Below are positions 20,400 to 28,868 of a stretch of 32,969 nt of DNA, piece by piece. The position numbers and the translations under genes are program-made. Position 1 is the first letter of the stretch. Each line of letters opens with the position of its first letter. The notes beneath the pieces are model-generated. The model was not told the origin of the DNA and made no database searches. It saw nothing but the letters and a program-made list of their open reading frames with translations. Origin of the DNA: Sphingomonadaceae bacterium 3R27E2-A (GTDB taxonomy: Bacteria > Pseudomonadota > Alphaproteobacteria > Sphingomonadales > Sphingomonadaceae). The DNA lies in assembly GCA_005503165.1 (NCBI GenBank), contig SCNT01000048.1:1-32969 (forward strand), written 5' to 3'.

Positions 20400-20825
20400 A
20401 TGCGCCGCTGGACCCTCGCCGTACTGCCCCTCCTCGCCATCGCAGCGCCGGTTCCGGCGCAGGCCGCCGACGTGCGCGACGCCGCCGAAGCGCTGACCGA
20501 CCCGGTCGAAAGCGACCGCATGGCGAGCACGGTGACCGCGCTCGTCGATGCGCTGATGCGCACCAACATCGGCCCGCTCGCGGAGGCAATCGCGCGCGTC
20601 GATCCCGAATCCGATGCCGCTTATATCCCGCCCGATGCCACTGTGGGCGAGGTAACGGGCACCGATCCCGACTACGGCCGCCGCCTGGGCAGCGACGTCC
20701 GCGCCACCTCGCGCATGGCGGGCCATCTCGCCACCGCCGCGGCCGCCTATGCGCCCGTGCTCAAGGAGATGGCGCGCGACATGGCGGCGCAGTGGGAGCG
20801 CGAGCGCGACGCCGCGCGCCGCTGA
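20400..20825 (+). CDS. Small exported protein of unknown function
   Basis: A 141-residue protein with a Sec signal peptide (RRWTLAVLPLLAIAAPVPAQAA, cleavage near residue 23). The mature part is helical, rich in Ala, Asp and Arg, without cysteines or recognisable motifs. AAAGGAAG lies about 7 bases before the chosen ATG. A 125-base stretch with a REP-like element separates it from gltB, so it is probably its own unit. No function can be assigned. Confidence 0.75.
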   Translation: MRRWTLAVLPLLAIAAPVPAQAADVRDAAEALTDPVESDRMASTVTALVDALMRTNIGPLAEAIARVDPESDAAYIPPDATVGEVTGTDPDYGRRLGSDVRATSRMAGHLATAAAAYAPVLKEMARDMAAQWERERDAARR

Positions 20826-20895
20826 TCCACAGTCTCTCCGCCGCATCGCACCATAGGCGTTGCGCGCGGCGCCCCGCTGCCGCTATGCCCGCCTC

Positions 20896-21567
20896 ATGTG
20901 GCAACTTTACCAATTTCCGCTCTGCCCCTTCTCGCGCAAGGTCCGCCTGCTGCTCGGCGAGAAGGGCGTCGGCTACGAACTGGTGCGCGAATCGCCGTGG
21001 GAGCGCCGTGACGAATTCGTCGACCTGAACCCCGCGGGGCGCACGCCCGTGATGGTCGACAATGCGCGCGGCCAGGTGCTGATCGACAGCGCCGCGATCT
21101 GCGAATATTTCGAGGAGACGGTCGAGGGCAAGGCGATGATCAACGGGACCGCCGCCAATCGCGCCGAAATCCGCCGCCTCACCGCCTGGTTCGACCATGA
21201 TTTCTATTTTGAGGTCACCGGCCCCCTGCTGTTCGAGCGCATGCAGAAGCGCATCGTCCACCGCCAGCCCCCCGACGGCGGCGCGCTGCGCGAAGCGATG
21301 AAGGCCGCCAACCAGCATCTCGACTATATCGATTACCTCATCGACCACCGCACCTGGCTCGCCGGCGCGACGATGAGCCTCGCCGATCTGGCGGCGGCAG
21401 CGCATATCTCGGTCGCCGACTATCTCGGCGGCATCGACTGGACCGGGCACGAGCAGACCAAGGGATGGTATTCGGGCCTCAAGTCGCGGCCGAGCTTTCG
21501 GCCGCTGCTGGCCGAGCGGATGGAAATCGTGACGCCGCCGAAATATTATGAGGATGTGGATTTCTAG
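20896..21567 (+). CDS. Glutathione S-transferase family protein
   Basis: A 223-residue protein with the two-domain GST layout. The thioredoxin-like N-terminal part has CPFSRKVRLLL near residues 10-20 and the glutathione-binding NPAGRTPVMVD and DSAAICEYFEE segments. The C-terminal helical domain has the conserved SLADLAAAAHISVADYLG near 160-180. The CPFS motif suggests a Cys- or Ser-type active site as in beta/omega-like or maleylacetoacetate isomerase-like GSTs; the substrate is not predictable. The start at 20896 begins directly at the first strand; an upstream in-frame ATG adds only a basic leader. Confidence 0.9.
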   Translation: MWQLYQFPLCPFSRKVRLLLGEKGVGYELVRESPWERRDEFVDLNPAGRTPVMVDNARGQVLIDSAAICEYFEETVEGKAMINGTAANRAEIRRLTAWFDHDFYFEVTGPLLFERMQKRIVHRQPPDGGALREAMKAANQHLDYIDYLIDHRTWLAGATMSLADLAAAAHISVADYLGGIDWTGHEQTKGWYSGLKSRPSFRPLLAERMEIVTPPKYYEDVDF

Positions 21568-21569
21568 GC

Positions 21570-21671
21570 CTCGTCATTGCGAGGAGCCGAAGGCGACGCG
21601 GCAATCTCCAGCTATCGACCTTGCGCGAGGCAGATAGCTGGGGATTGCTTCGCTACGCTCGCAATGACGAG
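21570..21671. repeat. Second-type intergenic palindromic repeat
   Basis: The outer arms CTCGTCATTGCGAG and CTCGCAATGACGAG pair, and an inner pair AGCTATC/GATAGCT lies near 21610 and 21634. It fills the gap between the converging GST and YdeI-like genes. The CGTCATTGCGAGGAGC start resembles a dispersed intergenic repeat seen in many alphaproteobacteria, from memory. It may also terminate transcription from both sides. Confidence 0.75.
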
Positions 21672-21681
21672 TTCGAGCAGT

Positions 21682-22275
21682 TCAGCAGGCCTTATATTTC
21701 CAATTCCGGTCCTTGCCTTCGGCGACCTGCGCGACGATCGTCTCGATCCGCTTGACCCGCGTTCCCTCGCGCTTCGCCTCGAGCACCCATTCGATATAGT
21801 CGCGCCGCTTTCCGGGCGAAAAGGCGTCCCAATGCCCCTGCGCCGCGGCATTGGCCCCCAGCGCCGCGCCCAGATCCTCCGGCAGGTCGAGCGCCGCTTT
21901 CGGCGGCGGCGCTGGCCGTTTGGGCCTGCCTTCGCGGCACAGCGCCGCCGCCTTCTCGATCCACGCCGCCATCTGCGCATCCCCGGGCAGGTCGGCCAGC
22001 GTCGCGAGCCGCCCCATGCTGCCCATCGCGCCGGTATCACGCGGCGAGCCCGTCACTTCCTCGTCGCGCCAGAAGCCGAAGGTCGCATGCCCCTTGAATG
22101 CCGCCATGCCCGCCAGGTTCTGCCCGTTCAGCACGAAATGCGGCACGCCCCATTTGAGCGTCTCTTCCGCGCCCGGGGCATGCCGGTGCACCAGCTCGCG
22201 CAGATGCTTCAGGATCGGCTGCGCAAAAGGCTGCCGCGCGGCGATATAAGCATCGACGCGCGGGTCGCGGCTCAT
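21682..22275 (-). CDS. YdeI/OmpD-associated-like protein with DUF1801 domain
   Basis: A 197-residue protein. The first 110 residues match the DUF1801 fold (LKWGVPHFVLNGQNLAGMAAFKGHATFGFW). The C-terminal part has the YdeI-type FSPGKRRDYIEWVLEAK followed by TRVKRIETIV and a basic end. Relatives are described as bacteriocin-protection or OmpD-associated proteins, but the biochemical role is unclear. The start at 22275 is set by the ATGA overlap with the ubiG stop, which couples the two; an ATG at 22284 would also be possible. No functional link to ubiquinone synthesis is evident. Confidence 0.85.
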   Translation of the reverse strand: MSRDPRVDAYIAARQPFAQPILKHLRELVHRHAPGAEETLKWGVPHFVLNGQNLAGMAAFKGHATFGFWRDEEVTGSPRDTGAMGSMGRLATLADLPGDAQMAAWIEKAAALCREGRPKRPAPPPKAALDLPEDLGAALGANAAAQGHWDAFSPGKRRDYIEWVLEAKREGTRVKRIETIVAQVAEGKDRNWKYKAC

Positions 22276-22997
22276 CCCGGCCACCGCGCGGCGACCAGAT
22301 AGTTCAGCGCCTCGCTGCCGCCGAGCTTGAAGCCCTTCGCCGCGGAAGGGGAAAGCCCGCTACGGTCGAAAACCTCCAGCCCCGCATCCTCGATTAGCCC
22401 CGTAAGCTCCTCGGGCTTCAGGAACTGGTCCCAGTCGTGCGTCCCGCGCGGCACCGCCCCGACGCGCTCGGCGGCCTCGACAAGCAGCAATCTCGACAGC
22501 GCGGTGCGGTTCGGGGTCGACAGGATCATCAGCCCGCCGGGCGCGAGCCGCGCCGCGAGCTCGCCGATAAAGGCCGCGGGATCGGTCACATGCTCGACGA
22601 CCTCCATCGAGGTGACGAGATCGAACTGCCCCGCCGGGAGCGCCGCCAGCTCGCCCGCGAAGTAAGTGATCGAAAGCCCCTGCCCCGCCGCATGCTCGCG
22701 CGCCGCCGCAATATTCTCGGGCGCCGCATCGACCCCGGTCACCGCCGCGCCCATCCGCGCCAGCGGCTCGGCGAGCAGCCCCGCGCCGCAGCCCACATCG
22801 AGCGCGCTTTTGCCGGTCAGCGGGCGGCGTTCGCGCGTGTCGCCGTGCCAATGCGCATCGACCTGCCCCCGGATATAGGCGAGGCGCACCGGATTGAGCT
22901 TGTGCAGCATCGCCGACGACCCGTGCGGATCCCACCAGTCTGCGGCGAGCGCGCCGAAATGCGCGGCTTCGTTCGGATTGATCGTGGCGCTGTTCAT
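22272..22997 (-). CDS. ubiG: Ubiquinone biosynthesis O-methyltransferase
   Basis: A 241-residue class I SAM-dependent methyltransferase that performs O-methylation steps of ubiquinone synthesis. The family start NPNEAAHFGALAADWWDPHG is intact. The SAM-binding motif LDVGCGAGLLAEPLARMGA is near residues 68-86, with VTGVDAAPENIAAAR after it, and the UbiG-type SMEVVEHVTDP and STPNRTALS segments are present. The chosen start at 22997 (MNSATINPNE) agrees with the family start; the frame is open to 23033. The ribosome site is weak. Its stop overlaps the start of the YdeI-like gene. It diverges from lysC. Confidence 0.93.
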   Translation of the reverse strand: MNSATINPNEAAHFGALAADWWDPHGSSAMLHKLNPVRLAYIRGQVDAHWHGDTRERRPLTGKSALDVGCGAGLLAEPLARMGAAVTGVDAAPENIAAAREHAAGQGLSITYFAGELAALPAGQFDLVTSMEVVEHVTDPAAFIGELAARLAPGGLMILSTPNRTALSRLLLVEAAERVGAVPRGTHDWDQFLKPEELTGLIEDAGLEVFDRSGLSPSAAKGFKLGGSEALNYLVAARWPG

Positions 22998-23155
22998 GCC
23001 CCGCGATGTGGCACCGGGGCATCGCGGGTGCAAGAAATTCTATCCGCCGTGTGCGTTGCCGGCCTTGCCTTCGCCCGCCCCCTTCCCTAACAGCCGGACG
23101 CCGCGGAAATGCTGATAAGTCGCGGCGGAAACCAGTTTCTTGAAAGCGGGGCGAG

Positions 23156-24403
23156 ATGGCGCGGATCGTGATGAAATTCGGGGGCACGTCGATGGCGGGC
23201 ACCGAACGAATTCGCACCGTGGCGAAGCTCGTCGCGCGCGAGGTCGCAGGCGGCAACGAGGTCGCGGTCGTCGTCTCGGCGATGGCGGGCGAAACCGACC
23301 GGCTCGTCAACTTCTGCCGCGAAGCCAACCCGCGCTACGACCCCGCCGAATATGACGTCGTCGTCGCCTCGGGCGAGCAAGTGACCTCGGGCCTGCTTGC
23401 GCTGACGCTGCAAGCCATGGGCACCCCCGCGCGCAGCTGGCTCGGCTGGCAGCTCCCGATCCGCACCGAGGAAGCCCACGCCCGCGCGCGCATCGCCGAC
23501 ATCGACACCGGCGCATTGGGCGCCGCGATGGCGAAGGGCGAGGTCGCGGTGATCCCCGGCTTCCAGGGGATGATGGACGACGGCCGCGTCTCGACATTGG
23601 GCCGCGGCGGTTCGGACACCAGCGCGGTCGCCGTCGCCGCGGCGCTCAAGGCCGACCGCTGCGACATCTACACCGACGTCGACGGCGTCTACACCACCGA
23701 CCCGCGCATCGTCGCGCGCGCGCGCAAGCTCGACTATGTGACCTACGAGGAAATGCTCGAACTCGCGAGCGTCGGCGCGAAGGTGCTCCAGACGCGCTCG
23801 GTCGGGCTGGCGATGAAAGAGGGCGTGCGCGTACAGGTGCTCTCGAGCTTCGTCGAGGGCGACGAAGCGCCCAAAAAAGGCACGATGATCGTCAGCGACG
23901 AGGAAATAGAGGAACATCAGATGGAACGGCAGCTGATCACCGGCATCGCCCATGACAAGAATGAAGCGAAGATCATCGTCACGCGCGTGCCCGACAAGCC
24001 GGGCGCCGTGGCGAACATCTTCGGCCCGCTAGCCGCCGCCGGGATCAACGTCGACATGATCATCCAGAACGTCGGCCGCGAAAAGGGCGAGACCGACGTG
24101 ACCTTCACCGTTCCCGGCACCGACCTCCTCCGCTCGATCGACCTGCTCGAGGGCGCGAAGGACAAGATCGGCTTCAACCGCATCATCAGCGACGACAAGG
24201 TGGCCAAGATCAGCGTCGTCGGCGTCGGCATGAAAAGCCACGCGGGCGTCGCGAGCACGATGTTCCGCGCGCTGGCCGACCGCGGCATCAACATCCAGGC
24301 GATCTCGACCAGCGAGATCAAGGTCAGCGTGCTGATCGACGAGGACGAGACCGAACTCGCGGTGCGCGTGCTGCACACCGCTTACGGGCTCGACGCCGAA
24401 TAA
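23156..24403 (+). CDS. lysC: Aspartate kinase
   Basis: A 415-residue enzyme phosphorylating aspartate, the entry to lysine, threonine and methionine synthesis. The kinase domain starts with MARIVMKFGGTSM, carries GRGGSDTSAVAVA near residues 147-160 and the CDIYTDVDGVYTTDP segment. Two ACT domains follow at about 265-410 and would bind lysine or threonine for feedback control. An internal in-frame ATG at 23921 (residue 256) has AGAGGAA 6 bases upstream and would make a 160-residue ACT-only beta subunit, as known for other monofunctional aspartokinases. It is transcribed divergently from ubiG and ends in a REP-like element. Confidence 0.95.
   Translation: MARIVMKFGGTSMAGTERIRTVAKLVAREVAGGNEVAVVVSAMAGETDRLVNFCREANPRYDPAEYDVVVASGEQVTSGLLALTLQAMGTPARSWLGWQLPIRTEEAHARARIADIDTGALGAAMAKGEVAVIPGFQGMMDDGRVSTLGRGGSDTSAVAVAAALKADRCDIYTDVDGVYTTDPRIVARARKLDYVTYEEMLELASVGAKVLQTRSVGLAMKEGVRVQVLSSFVEGDEAPKKGTMIVSDEEIEEHQMERQLITGIAHDKNEAKIIVTRVPDKPGAVANIFGPLAAAGINVDMIIQNVGREKGETDVTFTVPGTDLLRSIDLLEGAKDKIGFNRIISDDKVAKISVVGVGMKSHAGVASTMFRALADRGINIQAISTSEIKVSVLIDEDETELAVRVLHTAYGLDAE
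23908..23923 (+). promoter_or_regulatory. Internal ribosome site and start within lysC
   Basis: AGAGGAA at 23908-23914 is followed after 6 bases by an in-frame ATG at 23921. The resulting 160-residue product would contain only the two ACT domains. It matches the alpha/beta arrangement known for Bacillus and Corynebacterium aspartokinases, but use here is inferred. Confidence 0.45.
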
Positions 24404-24425
24404 GGCGCCATTGAATATCCATGAT

Positions 24426-24491
24426 CCCCGGCGAAAGCCGGGGCCCAGGAACTGCAGCGCTACATTCTCTGGGCCCCGGCTTTCGCCGGGG
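24426..24491. repeat. REP-like palindromic repeat, copy 2
   Basis: The 23-base arms (24426-24448 and 24469-24491) are perfect inverted copies containing CCCCGGC-GAAA-GCCGGGG. It fills the gap between the converging lysC and YciB-like genes and may end both transcripts. Confidence 0.85.
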
Positions 24492-24502
24492 TTCACGAAC
24501 TT

Positions 24503-25078
24503 CTACTCAGCCGGCTGCAATCCTTGGGCCCTGCGGCGTAGCCGCGCCTGACCCACGAAATGGACCACCGCGATGTGGATCGCGAACAACCCGAATTTCG
24601 AGGCCAGCGGGAAGAGGCCGATAAACAGCGGCCACCATTGTGTGAAGAAGAGCGCGATCACCAGGTTCAGCCCCGCGCTCGCGAACATCAGCCCCGACCA
24701 GATCATGCCGAAACGGTCCATGACATCGCCGACCAGCTCCATCTGTTCGGGCAGGATATAGCGGCTGAGCCAGCCCTTGCGCAGCATCACCGTGCCGACG
24801 ATCAGATAGACCAACGTCGGCTTCGCCATCACGAAGCGCGGGTCGCCGGTCAGCAGCGTCGCGGCGGCGGTGAGCAGCACCGACGCCAGGCTGATCCACT
24901 GCAGCGCCGCAACCTGATGCCCGCGCGCCAGCTCGTAACCGACCACCGCAACCGCGACGACGGTGCCCGCGATCACCGCGGGACCGATCCCCGCCCCGGT
25001 GGCCAGCAATATCGCGAAGACGATGATCCCCAACGAATCGAAGAGCATCGGGCCGAGAGCATAGAGCAGGGTGCGCAT
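24503..25078 (-). CDS. YciB/IspZ-like inner membrane protein
   Basis: A 191-residue membrane protein with about five hydrophobic segments (for example LFDSLGIIVFAILLATGAGI, then ISLASVLLTAAATLL). The DPRFVMAKPTLVYLIVGTVML stretch corresponds to the conserved WKPTIIY region of YciB. Known: YciB/IspZ proteins influence septation and the cell envelope in enterobacteria and Shigella. The start at 25078 has AAAGGA 4-5 bases upstream. Two AACATTG-type repeats lie in its upstream region. Assignment rests on the overall pattern, and the sequence is divergent from E. coli YciB. Confidence 0.75.
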   Translation of the reverse strand: MRTLLYALGPMLFDSLGIIVFAILLATGAGIGPAVIAGTVVAVAVVGYELARGHQVAALQWISLASVLLTAAATLLTGDPRFVMAKPTLVYLIVGTVMLRKGWLSRYILPEQMELVGDVMDRFGMIWSGLMFASAGLNLVIALFFTQWWPLFIGLFPLASKFGLFAIHIAVVHFVGQARLRRRAQGLQPAE

Positions 25079-25096
25079 GACGTCCTTTCGGGGGCT

Positions 25097-25170
25097 CAAT
25101 GTTACTGTTGTAAACATTGCACGCCGCAAAAAGCCGGTCAAGTCCAAAGTTGACATTGTTAACATTGTCA
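25097..25170. promoter_or_regulatory. AACATTG/CAATGTT repeats upstream of YciB-like gene
   Basis: CAATGTT (25097-25103) and AACATTG (25113-25119) form one inverted pair. GACATTGTTAACATTGTC (25152-25169) is an 18-base palindrome with one mismatched pair containing further copies. Spacing and symmetry suggest two sites for one dimeric regulator, TetR-like in form. It controls the YciB-like gene, or formerly the secretion-protein gene whose remnant follows. Confidence 0.5.
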
Positions 25171-25206
25171 GGGGCAGCCCGCCCCCGGTCTGCGGCGAAC
25201 CGGGCC

Positions 25207-25284
25207 TCAGTCGCGCAGCCGCACCTTTGCCGTCACCGGCAGGCCCGGCCGCAGCTTCGCCAGCGCCGCGTTGTCGGACATCAT
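25207..25284 (-). pseudogene. Possible C-terminal remnant of an HlyD/EmrA-type membrane-fusion gene
   Basis: A 25-codon minus-strand frame ending in LAKLRPGLPVTAKVRLRD and a stop. The LRPGxxVxAxV pattern is that of the last strand of HlyD/EmrA-type periplasmic adaptor proteins. Upstream sequence is repeat-like and does not continue the gene, so only the tail would remain. A short, suggestive match, not proof. Confidence 0.3.
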
Positions 25285-25285
25285 A

Positions 25286-25408
25286 ACCCTCCCTGCGGCG
25301 AAGCCGTGGGGGGGGGAGTGGCGGATGCCATGACGTCGGCCCTGGGGCCGCGCCCCTCCCCATGCTTCGCATGGTCCCCCCTCCCCGTCGCTTCGCGACA
25401 GGGAGGAT
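25286..25408. repeat. Cluster of miniature TTC/GAA-loop hairpins
   Basis: Three small hairpins lie in a G/C-run context: CGGC-GAA-GCCG (25296-25306), CCATGC-TTC-GCATGG (25360-25374) and GTCGC-TTC-GCGAC (25387-25399), each next to CCCTCCC or GGGAGG blocks. This looks like degenerate copies of a short palindromic repeat. The rest of the 25079-25484 gap holds no other gene that I can support. Confidence 0.5.
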
Positions 25409-25484
25409 CAAGAACGTCTGTTCTCCACCCCGAAGCCGCCCCTCCCACACCCGCAAAAAACTTCTTTCCTAAAATATCCCGCTA

Positions 25485-25508
25485 TGTTCCAAACTGGCAG
25501 ATGGAACA
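25485..25508. promoter_or_regulatory. Inverted repeat spanning the start codon of the small HTH gene
   Basis: TGTTCCA and TGGAACA, perfect 7-base arms 10 bases apart, flank and include the ATG at 25501. A TAAAAT box about 9 bases upstream could be the -10 element. The arrangement suits autorepression by the HTH protein. Confidence 0.45.
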
Positions 25509-25929
25509 CACCGACTCGCCCGCCCGGCTCCTCGCAGGCACCTGCCTCGCCTTCACCCCCGTCCCCGCGCAGCGGCACCGCGCCGACGGCTGGACGCCCG
25601 AAACCCAGCAATGCTTCATCCGCGCGCTCGAAGCGATGGGCTCGGTCGGACAAGCGGCGAAGGCAGTCGGCATGGGTCGCCGGTCCGCGTACCGCCTGCT
25701 TGAGCGGCCCGGCGCCGAAAGCTTCGCGCTGGCATGGGACCGCGCCGTCTCGATGGGCCGGATGCGCCAGTTCGACTATGCGATGGATCGTGCGCTCAAT
25801 GGCATCACCACGGTCCGCGTGCTTCGCGGCGGGTCGATCGATGTAAGCGGCGGCCCCGACATGGCGATCGTCCGCGCCGCGCTGCGCGAGGACGCGGCCC
25901 CGCTTAAAGCCACAAAGGACACATATTGA
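25501..25929 (+). CDS. Small HTH-domain protein of unknown function
   Basis: A 142-residue protein. The segment GWTPETQQCFIRALEAMGSV, then AAKAVGMGRRSAYRLLER, at about residues 28-65 is a helix-turn-helix of the type seen in small terminase-like and orphan sphingomonad proteins. The region after it (SFALAWDRAVSMGRMRQFDYAMDRALNGI) is conserved in the same family as I recall it. An inverted repeat covers the start codon, suggesting it controls itself. No strong ribosome site is visible, so a leaderless or weakly translated message is possible. The last codons lie inside a 14-base-arm inverted repeat shared with the gap to katG. Confidence 0.7.
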   Translation: MEHTDSPARLLAGTCLAFTPVPAQRHRADGWTPETQQCFIRALEAMGSVGQAAKAVGMGRRSAYRLLERPGAESFALAWDRAVSMGRMRQFDYAMDRALNGITTVRVLRGGSIDVSGGPDMAIVRAALREDAAPLKATKDTY

Positions 25930-25961
25930 CGGCGCTCATGCGAGGTTTTTGTGGCTTTAAG
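25903..25961. repeat. 14-bp-arm inverted repeat between converging genes
   Basis: CTTAAAGCCACAAA (25903-25916) and TTTGTGGCTTTAAG (25948-25961) are perfect inverted copies. The left arm is inside the coding end of the small HTH gene. The loop is 31 bases. It may act as terminator or as mRNA 3' stabiliser. Confidence 0.6.
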
Positions 25962-25962
25962 C

Positions 25963-26006
25963 CCAAAAGGAAACCCGTCCCCGGGCCCATGTCCCCGGGG
26001 GCGGGT
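25963..26006 (-). terminator. Rho-independent terminator of katG
   Basis: On the minus strand ACCCGCCCCCGGG pairs with CCCGGGGACGGGT in 12 of 13 positions and is followed by TTCCTTTTGG. It lies 28 bases past the katG stop codon. Confidence 0.6.
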
Positions 26007-26034
26007 CCTTAAGGGCCCGGTCGGCGTCAGCCGA

Positions 26035-28427
<2,393 letters not shown>

Positions 28428-28592
28428 TGAACGAACCGATTACAGCTTGGGGGGTTGCAGCGAGACAGCGACGTTGGTCGCGGCGACGCCACGTCCCGGC
28501 GAAAGCCCTTTGCCGCCAGGCAACGCCTTTCCCTTTCAACGGGTTGGCTCATTGTCGCGCTTGTCCCCCGGCGCGGCAGTAGGAGAGAGAAA

Positions 28593-28736
28593 ATGGCTAA
28601 CCAGAACCCCAACGAGCAGCAGCAGCGCGACGAGGAACAGCGTCGCAAACAGCAGGAGCAACAGCAGGGTGGCCAGGACCGCCAGCAGGGCGGCCAGCGC
28701 TCCGATCAGGACCGCAACGACCAGCAGCAGCGCTGA
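28593..28736 (+). CDS. 47-residue glutamine-rich disordered protein
   Basis: A start with AGGAG 8 bases upstream, 47 codons, a stop, and a strong terminator 20 bases later make this a convincing gene despite its size. Eighteen of 47 residues are Gln, with most of the rest Arg, Asp, Glu, Asn, Gly and one Lys; there are no Leu, Ile, Val, Phe, Tyr, Trp or Cys. It must be disordered and very hydrophilic. Such composition recalls small stress-induced hydrophilins, but no family match can be claimed. It diverges from katG, which suggests possible shared stress regulation. Confidence 0.65.
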   Translation: MANQNPNEQQQRDEEQRRKQQEQQQGGQDRQQGGQRSDQDRNDQQQR

Positions 28737-28756
28737 CGCACAGGCTGCACGAGAAA

Positions 28757-28782
28757 GGGGCCGCTCCGGATGGAGCGGCCCC
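28757..28782 (+). terminator. Rho-independent terminator of the glutamine-rich gene
   Basis: The 11-base perfect stem GGGGCCGCTCC / GGAGCGGCCCC has a GGAT loop, is preceded by AGAAA and followed by TCTACTTGT. It lies 20 bases past the stop codon at 28736. Confidence 0.75.
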
Positions 28783-28800
28783 TCTACTTGTCGTTTCATG

Positions 28801-28863
28801 TTCCCCGGCGGAAGCCGGGGTCCAGATGGCCTTTCAAACTGGGCCCCGGCTTTCGCCGGGGAA
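28801..28863. repeat. REP-like palindromic repeat, copy 3
   Basis: The 25-base arms (28801-28825 and 28839-28863) match in 23 positions; the left arm has GGAA instead of GAAA in its loop. It is immediately 3' of the converging TonB-dependent receptor gene. Confidence 0.85.
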
Positions 28864-28868
28864 CAGAA

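Noticed and set aside
25411..25424. AGAACGTCTGTTCT as a LexA box
   Set aside because: Alphaproteobacterial LexA sites are direct repeats GTTC-N7-GTTC; this is a short inverted repeat with 5-base arms and no SOS gene nearby.
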